A stretch of 64,000 nt of DNA, from assembly GCF_029867415.1 (NCBI RefSeq), contig NC_081182.1, positions 18,139,983-18,203,982 on the forward strand, given 5' to 3'. The DNA comes from Vicia villosa (Eukaryota; Streptophyta; Magnoliopsida; Fabales; Fabaceae). How positions within the stretch are numbered: position 1 is the first letter of the stretch; every line of letters begins with the position of its first letter. Below the pieces are notes generated by a model. It was not told the origin of the DNA. It did not search any database and worked only from the letters and a program-made list of their open reading frames with translations. A program made the translations under genes and the position numbers. This document shows, one piece after another, positions 35,081 through 48,015 of this stretch.

Positions 35081-37085
35081 CAAAAGATTCATAAGCAACC
35101 TTATACGATCCTCTACATCTCCGAGGGAACCTTTCATCTTGGTCACGCGAGCCATATACTTTCACTGCTTCTTGTAAAGAGTTTGCAGCTTCAACATCCT
35201 TCCTCACAGTAATAATAATTTTTTGAAGGTTGGTACACTTTATCTCTTTAGATTCAACTTTCTCTTTCCAAGTATCCCTCTCCTTGAGAGGACTACCTGG
35301 GGCCAATACATCACCTAATCCAACAAAGAAATAGAAAAAATACATGCAGATTTGAACATGTTGTAAGCAAACTCAAAAGCCATTTCCATCTTATCCCCCT
35401 CAGGATGATTTTGGACGAAGGATAAATTCGATGTCGAGACAATAGCAGTAGCCTCCTAAGGAGCGAGTGGATGTTGGAAAGAGAAAAAATATGGTATCTT
35501 TATGAAAGGATCCATCTCCCTGGAAGCATCATCCTCAACGGCACAAATCCTTTTTCGGAGAAGCCTCAATCCAAGTAGATTGTTGTTCCTCCTCCCAGGC
35601 ACTCTATGTTTAAACCAGAGGCGAAGTTGGTCCCTCACCATCAAAATGGCCGCGACATCCGCAAGGTGATCCACCTCGAGCACAAGAGTCAAAACTTTTG
35701 TAGCCGAGGTGGGAAAAGGGGCCGGAGTAGGAGGGCAAAAGAAGTTTCAATATTCACCAGAACCCGAATACCTTGGCCATCAACAAGATTGTACAACATG
35801 TTCAACTTGTTTATTTTATACACGCAATTTGGAAAACGCAATCACGCATGTAAAAAAAGCATGAAGACTCTGCTCTCACAAAAAATCTTCCTTCTCTCCT
35901 CAAGATTAACTACACTCAAGATAGCATGAGTATTAATTAGTCTTTCCCTCACGTCAGTGGAAGGCACCTCACTAAGGCCGAACCCATCCTCTTCGCCAAG
36001 CCCTTGAAACCATGATTGCATTTCCTCCTTCATTGTCGCCTCGTTCGAAGAAAAAGAACCCGATTTGGTGCAGTAAGAGAAAAAAGACTGGTTAAAATGA
36101 AGCTTGGAACAGTATTTTGGGTATTTAGCCTAGCAAAAGAGATGAGGATCAATAAGAAGGTAACCAAAAACAGAGTGAGTTGTGAGAGTGAGGGGGCTTT
36201 ACCAATAAAAAATGTCCCAGAAAGGCACCCCTAATCCAGAGTGAAGGGGTAAAACCATTGGTGGACCCGATGGAAAATAAATGAGGCCCTGATTGCAAAA
36301 GTTATCCAAGGAGGTACGCCTCAGATGGAAAAGATCGAAAAATAAGTTGAGAGACAACTTCCAAGACTCGTGCTCATAATACAGTTGGAAGACACTTATG
36401 TATGCCCATGACCCTGGATAAAGTTAGTAAAAAGCAACTCTTAAATAATTTTAGGACGACTAGCTCAAATTCAAAAAAGGACAGCTGAAGTTCTATTCTT
36501 GTAAACAAATACTTATAGAACGGGCCATGCAATCATCAAAAGGACTGCATATCCTTTTCTCCTCTGGCACCGAAAGGACTAACTCTTCCGAAGGTTCGAC
36601 AACCACAATGCCAGCATTACTAAGGGCGGCTTCAATGCTCATATCCAGGGAAGTACTAGCGACTTTTGCATCTACCTAATCATAAATCGATGCACGCGAC
36701 CGACGTCGAAGATTCACAACACATCACGGTCGCTAGACTCATAACCTGCAGTCTGTAGGCGAGTTTGAATGCAATCTCTAACAATGTCTCTCCTTTACAA
36801 ATTGGCTCGTACCTCATCTTCTGACAAGATAGGAGGGGGCATAGCGACCTCAATGTGATTTATTTCTCCGCCTACATTAGAAATAAGGGTGTCTAACATC
36901 CTGGAAGAAGTGTCTTCCTCCAAGCAGTTTCCAAATATCCTCTCTATACCATAATCGTCATATAGGAATATGATTTCTAGTCCCGTATAATTACTACTCA
37001 TAGAAAGGTGAGGAGAATCATAGGATGATCCATATGAAGTTTCCGCTTCATAATCACTCACTAAATCAACAATGTTATCACTCAT
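35081..37085 (-). pseudogene. Degenerate gag-like coding region (probable Ty3/gypsy relic)
   Basis: Minus-strand open pieces run 37085-36795 (starts MSDNIVDLVSDYEAE, acidic, ends at a stop), about 36033-35842, 35692-35456 and 35345-35055 (a Lys/Glu coiled-coil-like stretch), joined by frames with stops. The layout, an acidic N-terminus then a central region then a coiled coil, resembles gag-like proteins of plant retrotransposons, but I recognise no diagnostic motif. The putative leader at 37086-37990 supports a minus-strand element. Confidence 0.35.
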
Positions 37086-37990
37086 CCTAAATAAGAAAGC
37101 AGGAAATCCTGAAGGAAAAGTTTGAGTTATAAGGGTACCTAGTTAGAAGAGATTGATGAAGTAGGAGGAATAATAAAGGCGGAAGCTTCTAGCAAAAATC
37201 AGAATCACTTCAAGTCATATTCTTAAGAAAAAGGAACGAAGATGTTTCTCTGGAAAGTAATTGTAAGCTTGAAAGCTAGAAGGTTGTAGAAACTTTCGAA
37301 ATATTCAACTCACTCTACTTATAAGCAATAATAGTTGAAGGATCAAGACCAACTATGAACATAGATCTCTAGATTAACAACTATATTTTCTCTTATAGAT
37401 ACACGTCAACTCGAGTGCATTGAAGTAATCTCTAAACCGCGCCACACCATAGCTGGTCATGTCACCGCACTTGTCAAGAATGGGTGACGAAGCGTTTTAT
37501 CGATGAGACTGCATTAAATGTTCATGTTCCCCATTACTTTTTCAAAATCGATCTCAAGCAATTTAGTTTCATTATACATCGGACTACGACATGAAGGTCG
37601 GTCAATGATACTTAAGACTTCCCCGACTCCTCCACTTCTCGGCAAAACCTTGGGAGCAACTGCTCCGGATCGACCAAAGTCTTAATTGATCAAGCTCCAA
37701 TTCATCTCAAGCATACTCTACTCGACCCAAAATATAAAAACAGTTCATATACTATGAGAAGGTACACAATTTCTGATCTCCAATTTCACTAAACTCATAT
37801 TGAATCTTGAACTTACTTGAGCGTTGGAGTACTAATCATGCAGGTTCACCTTGCGCCACCGTAAAAGAGATCGGAGTCAGCGCTCAAGATCATCAGTTAT
37901 CCAATTCTCTTCATTTCTAATTCTTTCGTGGAGTTAGATCATCAATTTCTAGTTCTCGAACGGAACAAATTCCATTAACTTTCTTGAAAA
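37086..37990 (-). repeat. Possible LTR/leader upstream of the gag-like relic
   Basis: Minus strand: a TACTCCAACGCTCAAGTAAG segment (about 37815-37840), of a kind common in plant LTRs, then a TATA-like GCTTATAAGTAG (about 37316-37327), then a pyrimidine-rich leader into the ATG at 37085. No second LTR or clear border. Confidence 0.35.
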
Positions 37991-38176
37991 TATAATTTGT
38001 GAGTGACATGAATTTGAATTGTAAAACAAAACCCAGCAACAAAGTAGAGGACAAATTGAGATTTTTGAATGATTTATTGTCCATGGAAGAAAATCTAATA
38101 TAATTTAAAAAAAAAAACAGTTTTAGTGACCCTTTTTATAGCTAAATCAATCTTTAAATGTCAATATTACATATTA

Positions 38177-38425
38177 CTCCATCCGTTTTAAAACGAGTGT
38201 CGTTTTAGGGAAAAAATTATTTCAAAATAAATGTCATTATCATTTTTCAATGTAACAATGATTAATATTTTTTCAATTGTGTCATTTAATTTTTAGTCTG
38301 TATACTCTTTTCAACATATTAATAGGGTTAATTTAGTAAAAGTACTATGTTTTATGACAACATTATTGTATTTCTTAATCCGTGTGTAAAAATCTTAAAC
38401 GATACTCATTTTGAAATAGAGGGAA
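38177..38425. mobile_element. Stowaway-like MITE 3, diverged
   Basis: Left CTCCATCCGTTTTAAAACGA, right inverted TTTTGAAATAGAGGGAA, TA at 38175-38176 and 38426-38427. 249 bp, about 700 bp upstream of the HIPP gene. Confidence 0.7.
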
Positions 38426-38870
38426 TATTTGTCATAAGTAAAAATTTAATGTAATTATTAACATTTAAATGAAAAGAGTAACGAAACACATTTTTAAAAA
38501 ATTTAATTGAAATACACTAATACTGTAAAAAAAAAAGTTTTACGTAAATCATAGTCGTTAAAGTTTTATAAATAATTTTTTTTTAATCACATATAAAATA
38601 TTACTTGTGAATGGTTGTAATGTTGTGATCGTGTAAAATATTACACAGATAATGCATTTAAAAATAGAGAAATCAAATTTATTTATTTTTGCAAAATTAA
38701 AAGAACAAATTAAACCCTTCAAAAGATCCGAGAAGAGAAAAAAAAAAAGCATTCAGAAGGAAAATAAAAGTGGTAGTACCTTTTACTGGTTTTTGTAATA
38801 ATGCTAAAAGCTACACGCTCCTTCTAGGAGGATGCATCCACAACCTGCATCACTGTCCATTCGAGAATAA

Positions 38871-39048
38871 ACACGTGGAATTACAAATGACAGCCAAGTG
38901 ATATTAGTACCGACTACTAAGATTTGAAGTAGCAACACAAACAAACACAGTGATATAAATCTAATCTATGTATGTTGTTGCTAATGACATAACGTGCACT
39001 CAATTTAATAGTACTAATACATGTGGTTGTTGTTGCATATAAATAAAA
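38871..39048 (+). promoter_or_regulatory. HIPP gene promoter: ABRE, DRE and TATA
   Basis: ACACGTGG (38871-38878) is a canonical ABA-response element, ACCGAC (38909-38914) a DRE/CRT core, and CATATAAATAAA (about 39036-39047) a TATA box 118 bp before the ATG. ABRE plus DRE suggests drought, ABA or cold induction, consistent with the HIPP26 type. Function is inferred from motifs only. Confidence 0.6.
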
Positions 39049-39164
39049 CTCCTCGAACCAACCAAGTAATTTGTCATTGTCTCATAATTCTCTCTACTTA
39101 CTCTTCTTAACTTCACAAGAATAAAGATATTTTTAGGAACCAAATCTGAATCAGACAGAAAAAT

Positions 39165-39838
39165 ATGGGTGCTCTAGATCACATTTCTGAACTCTTTGAC
39201 TGTTCCGGCGGCGGTTCTCATCACAAAAAACGCAAACAATTACAGGTAACTAACATCAGATCAGACTAGATCCATATAATTAATTTCTCTATTTTGTTTT
39301 CTTATTCTTCCTCTCTCTCCGTCACAGAACAACTGAATCACTTCTTGAGACTAGTATTCTGAAGTTCTGTGACGGAGAGAGAATTATAATTATTAGTATA
39401 GAAAAATAAAATGAAAATGAAATATTTTTAATGATGATGATGCAGACGGTGCAAGTGAAAGTGAAGATGGACTGTGAAGGATGTGAGAGAAAAGTTCGAA
39501 GATCGGTGGAAGGAATGAAGGGGGTAAACCAAGTTGATATAGAACGGAAAGCAAACAAAGTAACCGTTACTGGTTATGTTGAACCGAACAAAGTGGTGGC
39601 GCGTATAGCTCACCGCACTGGGAAAAGAGCTGAGATATGGCCGTATGTTCCATACGACGTCGTTGAACACCCATACGCACAAGGTACGTATGATAAGAAA
39701 GCACCGGCTGGATATGTCAGAAACAACTATGATAATAATCAGTATTCTGGATCTCATCTAGCGCGTGCTAGTTCGACCGAGGTTCGGTACACCACCGCTT
39801 TCAGCGACGAGAACCCCGCCGCGTGTGCTGTTATGTGA
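39165..39838 (+). CDS. Heavy-metal-associated isoprenylated plant protein, HIPP26 type
   Basis: Two exons: 39165-39245 (27 codons, start MGALDHISELFDC, ends CAG/GTAACT) and 39446-39838 (130 codons after a TGCAG acceptor), intron of 200 bp in phase 0, total 157 residues. An HMA domain follows the splice: KVKMDCEGCERKVRRS holds the metal-binding CxxC, then GVNQVDIERKANKVTVTGYV. A conserved WPYVPYDVVEHPYA block and RASSTEVRYTTAFSDENP tail follow, and the protein ends CAVM, a CaaX box for farnesylation. The intron place, MGxLDH N-terminus and tail match the HIPP26/27 clade of Arabidopsis. Such proteins bind heavy metals, sit at membranes or nucleus through the lipid, and act in metal and stress response. 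The second exon's in-frame ATGs at 39431 are intronic. Confidence 0.95.
39312..39382. repeat. 19-bp perfect inverted repeat in the HIPP intron
   Basis: TCTCTCTCCGTCACAGAAC (39312-39330) is exactly inverted at 39364-39382, with a 33-base loop. It would form a strong hairpin in the pre-mRNA. Confidence 0.95.
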
Positions 39839-41605
39839 TGTGATGACGTCATTTTCCGTTACCTGTTTTGTTTTGTTTTGTTTGTTACTAGTAGTAATAT
39901 TGGTGTGGTTGTGTTGTGTGCAAGTAGTGTAATTTATTCAGTTTTTGTAAATTATTAGTATGGCTTTTTTGAGAATCAGTTTTTGGAATAATCGATTTTT
40001 CATTACAGATGCTGCAAATTTGTCTCTCCACTCTCTCCTTGTGCTTATCATTAATGCAAAATGATTTTTTATAAAATAATTATGAAATGTTATGGGCTTT
40101 TCCGTAATTCAAGTTGTAATAGTGGCATGATAATTGCTAGCTGGAATAATTAGTTGTTATATTATGGTGTGTACTGTGTCTGAAAACAAAAGGTCAAGCT
40201 TTTTTTCTTTTCTACAATAATGATGAAGATGATACTAACAAGCATGTGCAACAAGTATGTGTTCCAACCATATCGACGTGATGGATGGATTGGCAGCATT
40301 CTATTCCAGGATATTCAATTATTGCATTTTCGCTCTGGTGCCCCACTTTTGAAAATAAAGTCTCAATATATCCTGCATTAATAAATTGTCCATCTTTTTT
40401 TTTTAAAGTCTTTTTCAACTTTTTATACTTAAGAAATATAATAAATAATATCTAAAAAATAATAATTTTTTTATAACATTGTCTTTTATTATTGATAGAA
40501 AAAGATAAAAATTTATAATTAAAAGAAATAACATTAATAATTTATTACTATAGTAAAACAATTAATAATTTATACATTCTTTCTTACCCGAGATTTTCAG
40601 ACCCATTCAAAATTATTATTTTTTCAATAAAATTCGGTGATACGTAATTGAAGTCATTTTAAGTGCTGTTTTTTAACATATTTTTTTTAATTAAAAAAAA
40701 TAGTTTGGAGATACATCTCTGAACTAGATGGGCATATTTAAAAGTCCCGCCAAAATCCTTTCCTTTTCTCATTCTTCATTTTCAAACCCTTTTCTCTTCC
40801 TCATTCTTCATTTTCGAAAAATACATTTGTTTCTCTACCTCATTTTAAGTTTTCAGTCTAGATCAAGTTTTAGAGCTACATTTACTTGTTTCTTACCATT
40901 CCTAACTTATGCTACCTAATACATTTAACATTAGAGTATTTTATTTTAATCTCTCACCAACACATTTTAGAGTAAATTTCTCATTTAGCTTATTTTAATT
41001 TTTGATTTATGTATTAGTTCAAATAGGTTTGTTTTAATGCATTACATAGCTTAAATATGTTAGTGTTCGTGTTTGGAGACTGTTTATATGATTAGGTTGA
41101 GTTTGAATGAGCTAGGTGTGAGACGACGAGACATTATTTAGAGGGGAGAGGTGAATAGATTCTCTAATTCAAAATTATAAGTTTTAAGGTTTTTGAAAAG
41201 AGTTTAACTTTTGCTAGCGGAAGTTTCGCGTTTAGATCAAAAGTAGTCTAAATCGAACAAGTTATTGGAACTCGGATACACACAACTGTGTATAATATGA
41301 CAATGAGACAATCGATGTTAAAAATTGAATTCCCAAGTTAACAGTTCAAGTAGGCACAAGTCAATCAATTTTCATCCAATTAAAACACAAAACGATAAAG
41401 TGTCAAATTATCGAACACTTGGTATGCGTTTGATTTTTTAGAAATTTCTTTCTAAGTTTGTTGATATTCAAATTCTCTTACAATCAAAATGACCGCAAGA
41501 CTATCAACAACTCAACAATGATCAAAAACAATTTTTCAGAAATTTATTACTAATCAATTGCTCAATCAATGCGCTTAAAAATTTGATAACGAAAATTTAA
41601 ATGCA
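39839..41605. other. HIPP 3' flank and AT-rich intergenic DNA
   Basis: 39839-40000 is likely 3' UTR (TTTGTTTTG repeats, AT-rich). Beyond that I see no gene; short ORFs at 40212 and 40728 are not supported. Confidence 0.5.
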
Positions 41606-43030
<1,425 letters not shown>

Positions 43031-43320
43031 TTGTCTATTTGTAAATGATATTCATTTTACTAACAATAAAAATTGATTTGTCTAGTTGTTATTGATAGTC
43101 ACTTTACTAACAATAGAAATTGATTTGTCTAGTTGTAAATGATAATCACTTTATTAACAATAGAAATTGATTTGATTAATTATAAATGATAGTCACTTTA
43201 CTAACAATAGAAATTAATTTGTCTAGTTGTAAATGATAGTCACTTCATTAACAATAGAAATTGATTTGTCGAGTTGTAAATGATAGTCACTTTATTAACA
43301 ATAAAAAATTGATTTGTCTA
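43031..43320 (+). repeat. 47-bp tandem repeat, about six copies
   Basis: TTGTCTAGTTGTAAATGATA-like units start at 43031, 43078, 43125, 43172, 43219 and 43266, 47 bp apart, each with CACTTTACTAACAATAGAAA (variants). Runs directly into the SINE-like head. Confidence 0.92.
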
Positions 43321-43321
43321 T

Positions 43322-43415
43322 CAATCGTTAGTTGGTCCAGTGGTGATTGGTGTTGGACTTGGTAGGGAGAACCACAGTTCGATTTCTCGCAATTACGAGG
43401 GAAATTATTTGTCAT
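43322..43415 (+). mobile_element. tRNA-derived SINE-like head
   Basis: A box TGGTCCAGTGG (43333-43343) and near-consensus B box GTTCGATTT (43377-43385), 44 bp apart, with TGGACTTGGTAGGGAG between. The wording matches a legume SINE type with GGTAGGGAGGACCACGGTTCG. A second A-box-like TGGCCTAGTGG lies at 43426-43436. No tail or target duplication identified. Confidence 0.6.
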
Positions 43416-43439
43416 GAATGTACATTGGCCTAGTGGTAA

Positions 43440-45389
43440 AGGCATAAAGATTTCTTTTAACGATTTTGATTCGATAAACCGGTTTGAAAAAAATATTAGC
43501 ATAATGACTAATATAATCCGGTTAAATTTTGAAAGAGATTAAGTCGGATCTATTTTTTGTGGGGGACTAATTTGACTTGTGTAATATTTGTGTGGGACCA
43601 AATAAATCTTCATTCTAAATTAGTTAATTTATTGCGACAATAATAAATTACATGATTGTTGTTTAAATATATTAATAATAATAATAATAAATAATTAATT
43701 TAATTTTATGCTTTATTCTATGCGACATATTTTAGAGGATTTTTATTACTTTATTAATATAATAGCATTTGAATAAATACTTATTTGATGGTAATTTCTT
43801 TGTTGAAGGTTAAGATTGAGAGCCTTCTACTTTTTTTAATGTGTTAAGCCTAAGTTGTATTATTAATCTAGGTAATATGAATACTTCGTTTTTTTTGTGA
43901 ATGATAGTAGTGTTTTTATCCAATTCTATTTTAGGGTATTTAAATTTTTATCTAAAAATGAAAGAGTTTTTCTAGTAATAACTAAATTTGAAAATATAAT
44001 GTGAGATAGTTGATTTGAGTTGGAATTGTGATTTGTGTGTTTAGCCCATGACTAATATCTTTATGTGAAAATAGTAAGCAATTGTTTGACATTAAAATTT
44101 AAGTTAAGTTTGTTTGACATGTGACCTGAGTGAGAGGTGAGTTGTGTGTTTCACAAAAATATAATTTTAAAAAAGTTTGGATTTAAAACTAAAATTAAAA
44201 AACATTTTTTTCAGTTTAAGTAGCTGAAATTAAAATAGTAGAATGTAAAGTGCGGAAATTAAAGAGTTTGAGGGAAAAAAGAGAATTTTGAAATTTATAG
44301 AGGTCCGGCCAAACAAAGAAAAGACATACTTCTCTCCTGAAGAACTTATCTTGAGAGTATCAAATAAACTTGAGAGCTTTTAGTGAGTTATACTCACAAA
44401 TCCCCTTATACAAGGAAAATAAATTTTACGGTTAACTTTCAACAAAACAATAAACATGGGAGTGAAGTGTTGAGTCTTTCTTTCAAACGGTGGATCAAAG
44501 ATCAAAGATGTTAGCCCTCTTTCCACAAATGAAGAATCTTGGAAATGTTAGTCTTCAAGTTTCTTAAACAAAGATTTTATAACGAGCTAATCGTAAACCT
44601 TGTAAAGCTTTTAATATCAAGCTTAACTCACGAACCTAACCTTGATTTAATCACGGAAAAAAACAAGAACCTAAGAGATTTTACCACAGGATAATCTCGA
44701 ACCTATCAAGCTTTAAATATCAGGTTGAACCTGAACCCAACCTTGGTTTTATCACGGGCTAACCAAGAACCTAAAAGATTTTAACAATAGGCTAATATCG
44801 AACCTAAATAGAGACTGAATCACACAATCTTTACACCAAATATTTTTACAGGTTTAGCTTCAAACACTAATAACACAATCCCTATTAAATAACACAATCC
44901 CTAAGTGGATAATATTCAACCAAAGTGTAAACAAAATTCCCTTGGTGAATTTTACAATTATACTCTTTCATAATTACAAGTTCCTCACTCACAATAGGAC
45001 TTTCTCGCTGATGACACGTAATTACACCACTTATTTGACTCGATTTGTGCATGCTTTATTGTCATTTTGTCTTTCATTTCTTCTTTTATGCTGGTATTTT
45101 ATAAGTGTTGGAACGCGATGTTCGTCAATTCAACGGTATTCTAATTGGTCGTTCTTTGAGAAGCTCTTTTTAGGGTAGTTTTGATTTTAACGGTAACTTT
45201 TCCAAACTTAATTATGTCGGTTGTTATGAAAGTAGAACCCTTTATAAGCCGGATAAGATCGAAAGTCGTCCAATACAAAAGATTAAGGTTATTAAGTAGT
45301 TAATTGATAAATACCACGAAATCTATTTGTTATTTAATTAGGAAGATAAATATTTTAATAAAATACTTTTAAACCTATTTTTGGACGTG
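43440..45389. other. AT-rich DNA, no gene supported
   Basis: Contains an imperfect local duplication of AAGAACCTAAGAGATTTTA-like and AACCTAACCTTG-like phrases at 44580-44800. Probably old repeat sequence; family not recognised. Confidence 0.45.
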
Positions 45390-45394
45390 TTTGT

Positions 45395-45582
45395 TGTTCG
45401 GGGCAACTCGAGGGGGTCAACGAGGGAGCATATTACACTTGGGATACACTTTGTGAGAGACACATCACATATCCACCTAAAACCTTAAGGTGATAGGTGG
45501 GCGGGTTCTCTCACTTATAAAGTGTTTATTCTTCCCTTTTTTAACCAATGTGGAACTTCTTCCTTACACTTAATTATCAACA
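45395..45582 (-). repeat. TRIM 3' LTR
   Basis: Shares the CTCGAGGGGGTCAACGAGGG start region and ACCTTAAGGTGATAGGTG with the other LTR. Confidence 0.92.
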
Positions 45583-45721
45583 CTCCCCCTTAGGTGTGAG
45601 TCTATACAATGCTCCCTATCATGTGAAATCTCTCTCTTCCACATTCCCTTGTATCTGTTGACTTTCTTCAACTACAAGTAAGTCGGTCCTTTTCTTGAAT
45701 TAAAAGATCTAATACCACTAT

Positions 45722-45906
45722 TGGAGGCTACTCGAGGGGGTCAACGAGGGAGCATATTACACTTGGGACACACTTTGTGAGAGACACACCACAAGTCCAC
45801 CTAAAACCTTAAGGTGATAGGTGTATGAGTTCTCTCACTTATAAAGTGTGCATTCTTCCATTTTATAACTAATGTGAGACTTCTTCCTCACACTTGATTC
45901 TCAACA
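45722..45906 (-). repeat. TRIM 5' LTR
   Basis: Reads TGTTGAGAATCAAGTGTGAG on the minus strand and is followed by the PBS. Confidence 0.92.
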
Positions 45907-45911
45907 TTTGT

Positions 45912-46192
45912 AAGTTTAATGTATGATTTACCGAAACGAACATCGGGAACCCTTTAAAATATTATTTTCAAACCAAAATCACTTTTCAACCAAGTTAAGA
46001 GTCTAATTATTTAAATATGATTTATTTCTTTAACGCAGTAAGCGCCACCCACTGTGACAATGGATGGTATAATTTAAAGAGTAACATTCGGTTCTGAATA
46101 CGCGAAAGCGAAAAATCCATTTCAATTAGTTCTTTTCAAAGTATAAAATATTACCCCATAGTTATTCAATTTACGAACACCAAGTGTAACAC
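45912..46192. other. Non-coding flank of the TRIM
   Basis: No gene. AAACCCTTT and ACGCGAAAGCG patches look like repeat sequence, not classified. Confidence 0.4.
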
Positions 46193-48015
46193 CCCAAATC
46201 TACCCCTTAATTTAATAAGAAATCATAATACAAAATAATCTCAAACCAACAACATATTTGAGGCGTCATATTCTAAGAACACATCAAAATCATGCTCATG
46301 ATCATAGATACATAACACATATAACGGGGGAAACATACTTACTTAAACATTCAACCAGAAATAGTTCATAATATCGCAACGGAATTCAAAGAACAGCATA
46401 AATTCAAAATCATAATATCTTTGCCAATAAGGAAACAACTATCCAACATGTCTCACAAGAGAATAACAACGAAATCCAACAAGATGTAACAACATAATCA
46501 AAACACAACGACATAAAGCAACAATCATCGCAAAGGTCCTCCGAGTGCTACATATCAGAGCATAGACACACCCAATCGAGCTATAAGGTAAACGGCTACT
46601 CCACGTCGTTACCTGCAAGTTACCAACAAAGGGTAACATTCAAACAGAAGGGGTGAGATATCAAACAGTATAAAGGAAAGTGTGATATTATTCATGGCAA
46701 GGAAAAGATCATACATGGCTCACCACTTCTAATCACATACTTTCATCACAAACAACAATGTCATTATCCAATTACAATAACATATTCAATAGCACAACTA
46801 CATCATCAACATATCACAACATTCACATCATAATCACAAACATTCAAAATGCGACTCAATATGCGACTCGACTTATGAAAATGCATGTGGTACTATTTGG
46901 ATTAAAACTCCCGTCTCAAACATTGCCATTTGGACCATCGTCGATGCCATTTTCAGGCTAATAGTCATTGCCATCTTTCAGGCTAATAGTTGTTGCCATC
47001 TTTTAGGCTAATAGTCGTTGCCATTTTCAGGCTAAAAGACACTTATGAAATGGATGCGACACAATGATGCACATCCACAAAACACACAATTACAACACAT
47101 CACAACATCGACTAAACATCATTACTTTTATAGTAATTCATCGCTTCACATTCACGTCGCCATGTTGTATCATCATACAACAATGTTTCACTTCACAACA
47201 ACAATTACAACATCAAATGATACAATTCAAGAAAAGATTTCAAAAAGATATCCAAAGGTTTTCAAGTCATATCCATTAGAAAGACATCAATTAGAGCTTC
47301 ACGGAGATTCAAACGACACTTAAAAAGGAGTTACGAATCAAAAGATACATCATTTCAAAGTTATAAAATGTTTTACACAGCAAGGTTTGGTTAGCGGACT
47401 CAAGCGCACTTTGCATAACTAACAACAAAAGAGAACAATTTTTGCGTCTCCGCTTAGCGGGCTCTCGCATTTTCCAAATTTCACTCAGCATCCGCTTAGC
47501 GGACGCGCAATTATGCAGAAAAATCAAATAATCAATAGACCTGCGAAACCACACATCCACCACTCAAAAACCTCACTAATTAGCAATTAAAAGCATATAA
47601 CAACATCAGCTAACATCATTCATCAACATTCATCAATAAAAACATGATTTCAACCACAAATTCATGACAATCCAACATAAACCTTAAAATTCTACAACAC
47701 ATATTCAAGGTTACTACCATACAATCTAACACACCCTAAACATCATCATATAATCCTTTATCATAAAAGAATTCCATCCTTACCTTGGGTTTTGGATTGA
47801 AGCCAACTCTATTCTTTAACCTAACTTTCTCCTCTTCTCTTCACTCTTCTCCTCTTTCTCTTCTTTTCCCAATTTCACCAAAATGACTTCTAACTCTCTA
47901 TTCTCTAAAAACCTTGTTTTGTTAAACCCTTACTAACTCTCAAATTGCTAATGTGATCTACTTAGCACTTCTCAATTACTAATTATATCATAGACCCAAT
48001 AACCAATAACCTTAC
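46193..48015 (+). repeat. Possible LTR (element H) starting TGTAACACCCC
   Basis: TGTAACACCCCAAAT at about 46193 is a common start of Ty3/gypsy LTRs in plants. The following 1.8 kb is non-coding, with a 25-bp tandem array (46943-47038) and two CCGCTTAGCGG motifs (47450-47460, 47491-47503). Its right end is not seen; the copia LTR begins at 48016. No partner LTR, so solo or truncated. Confidence 0.4.
46943..47038 (+). repeat. 25-bp tandem repeat, four copies
   Basis: CAGGCTAATAGTCATTGCCA-type units begin at 46954, 46979, 47004 and 47028. Confidence 0.9.

Larger units (their letters stand above)
45395..45906 (-). mobile_element. Complete TRIM element, 512 bp
   Basis: Terminal-repeat retrotransposon in miniature on the minus strand. 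LTRs at 45722-45906 (185 bp, 5') and 45395-45582 (188 bp, 3'), both TG...CA. The PBS is the complement of TGGTATTAGATC (about 45705-45716), like initiator tRNA-Met, and the PPT the complement of CTCCCCCTTAG (45583-45593). Interior only about 139 bp, no ORF. TTTGT duplicates at 45390-45394 and 45907-45911. All parts of a mobile TRIM are present, though the LTRs are clearly diverged, so it is old. Confidence 0.93.

Noticed and set aside
40680..40760. Mutator-like terminal sequence with GGAGATACATCTC
   Set aside because: Looks like a legume repeat terminus, but no partner end or target duplication could be found.
46439..47323. Several 66-92 codon frames
   Set aside because: They fall in probable LTR sequence with tandem repeats, and none shows a domain.
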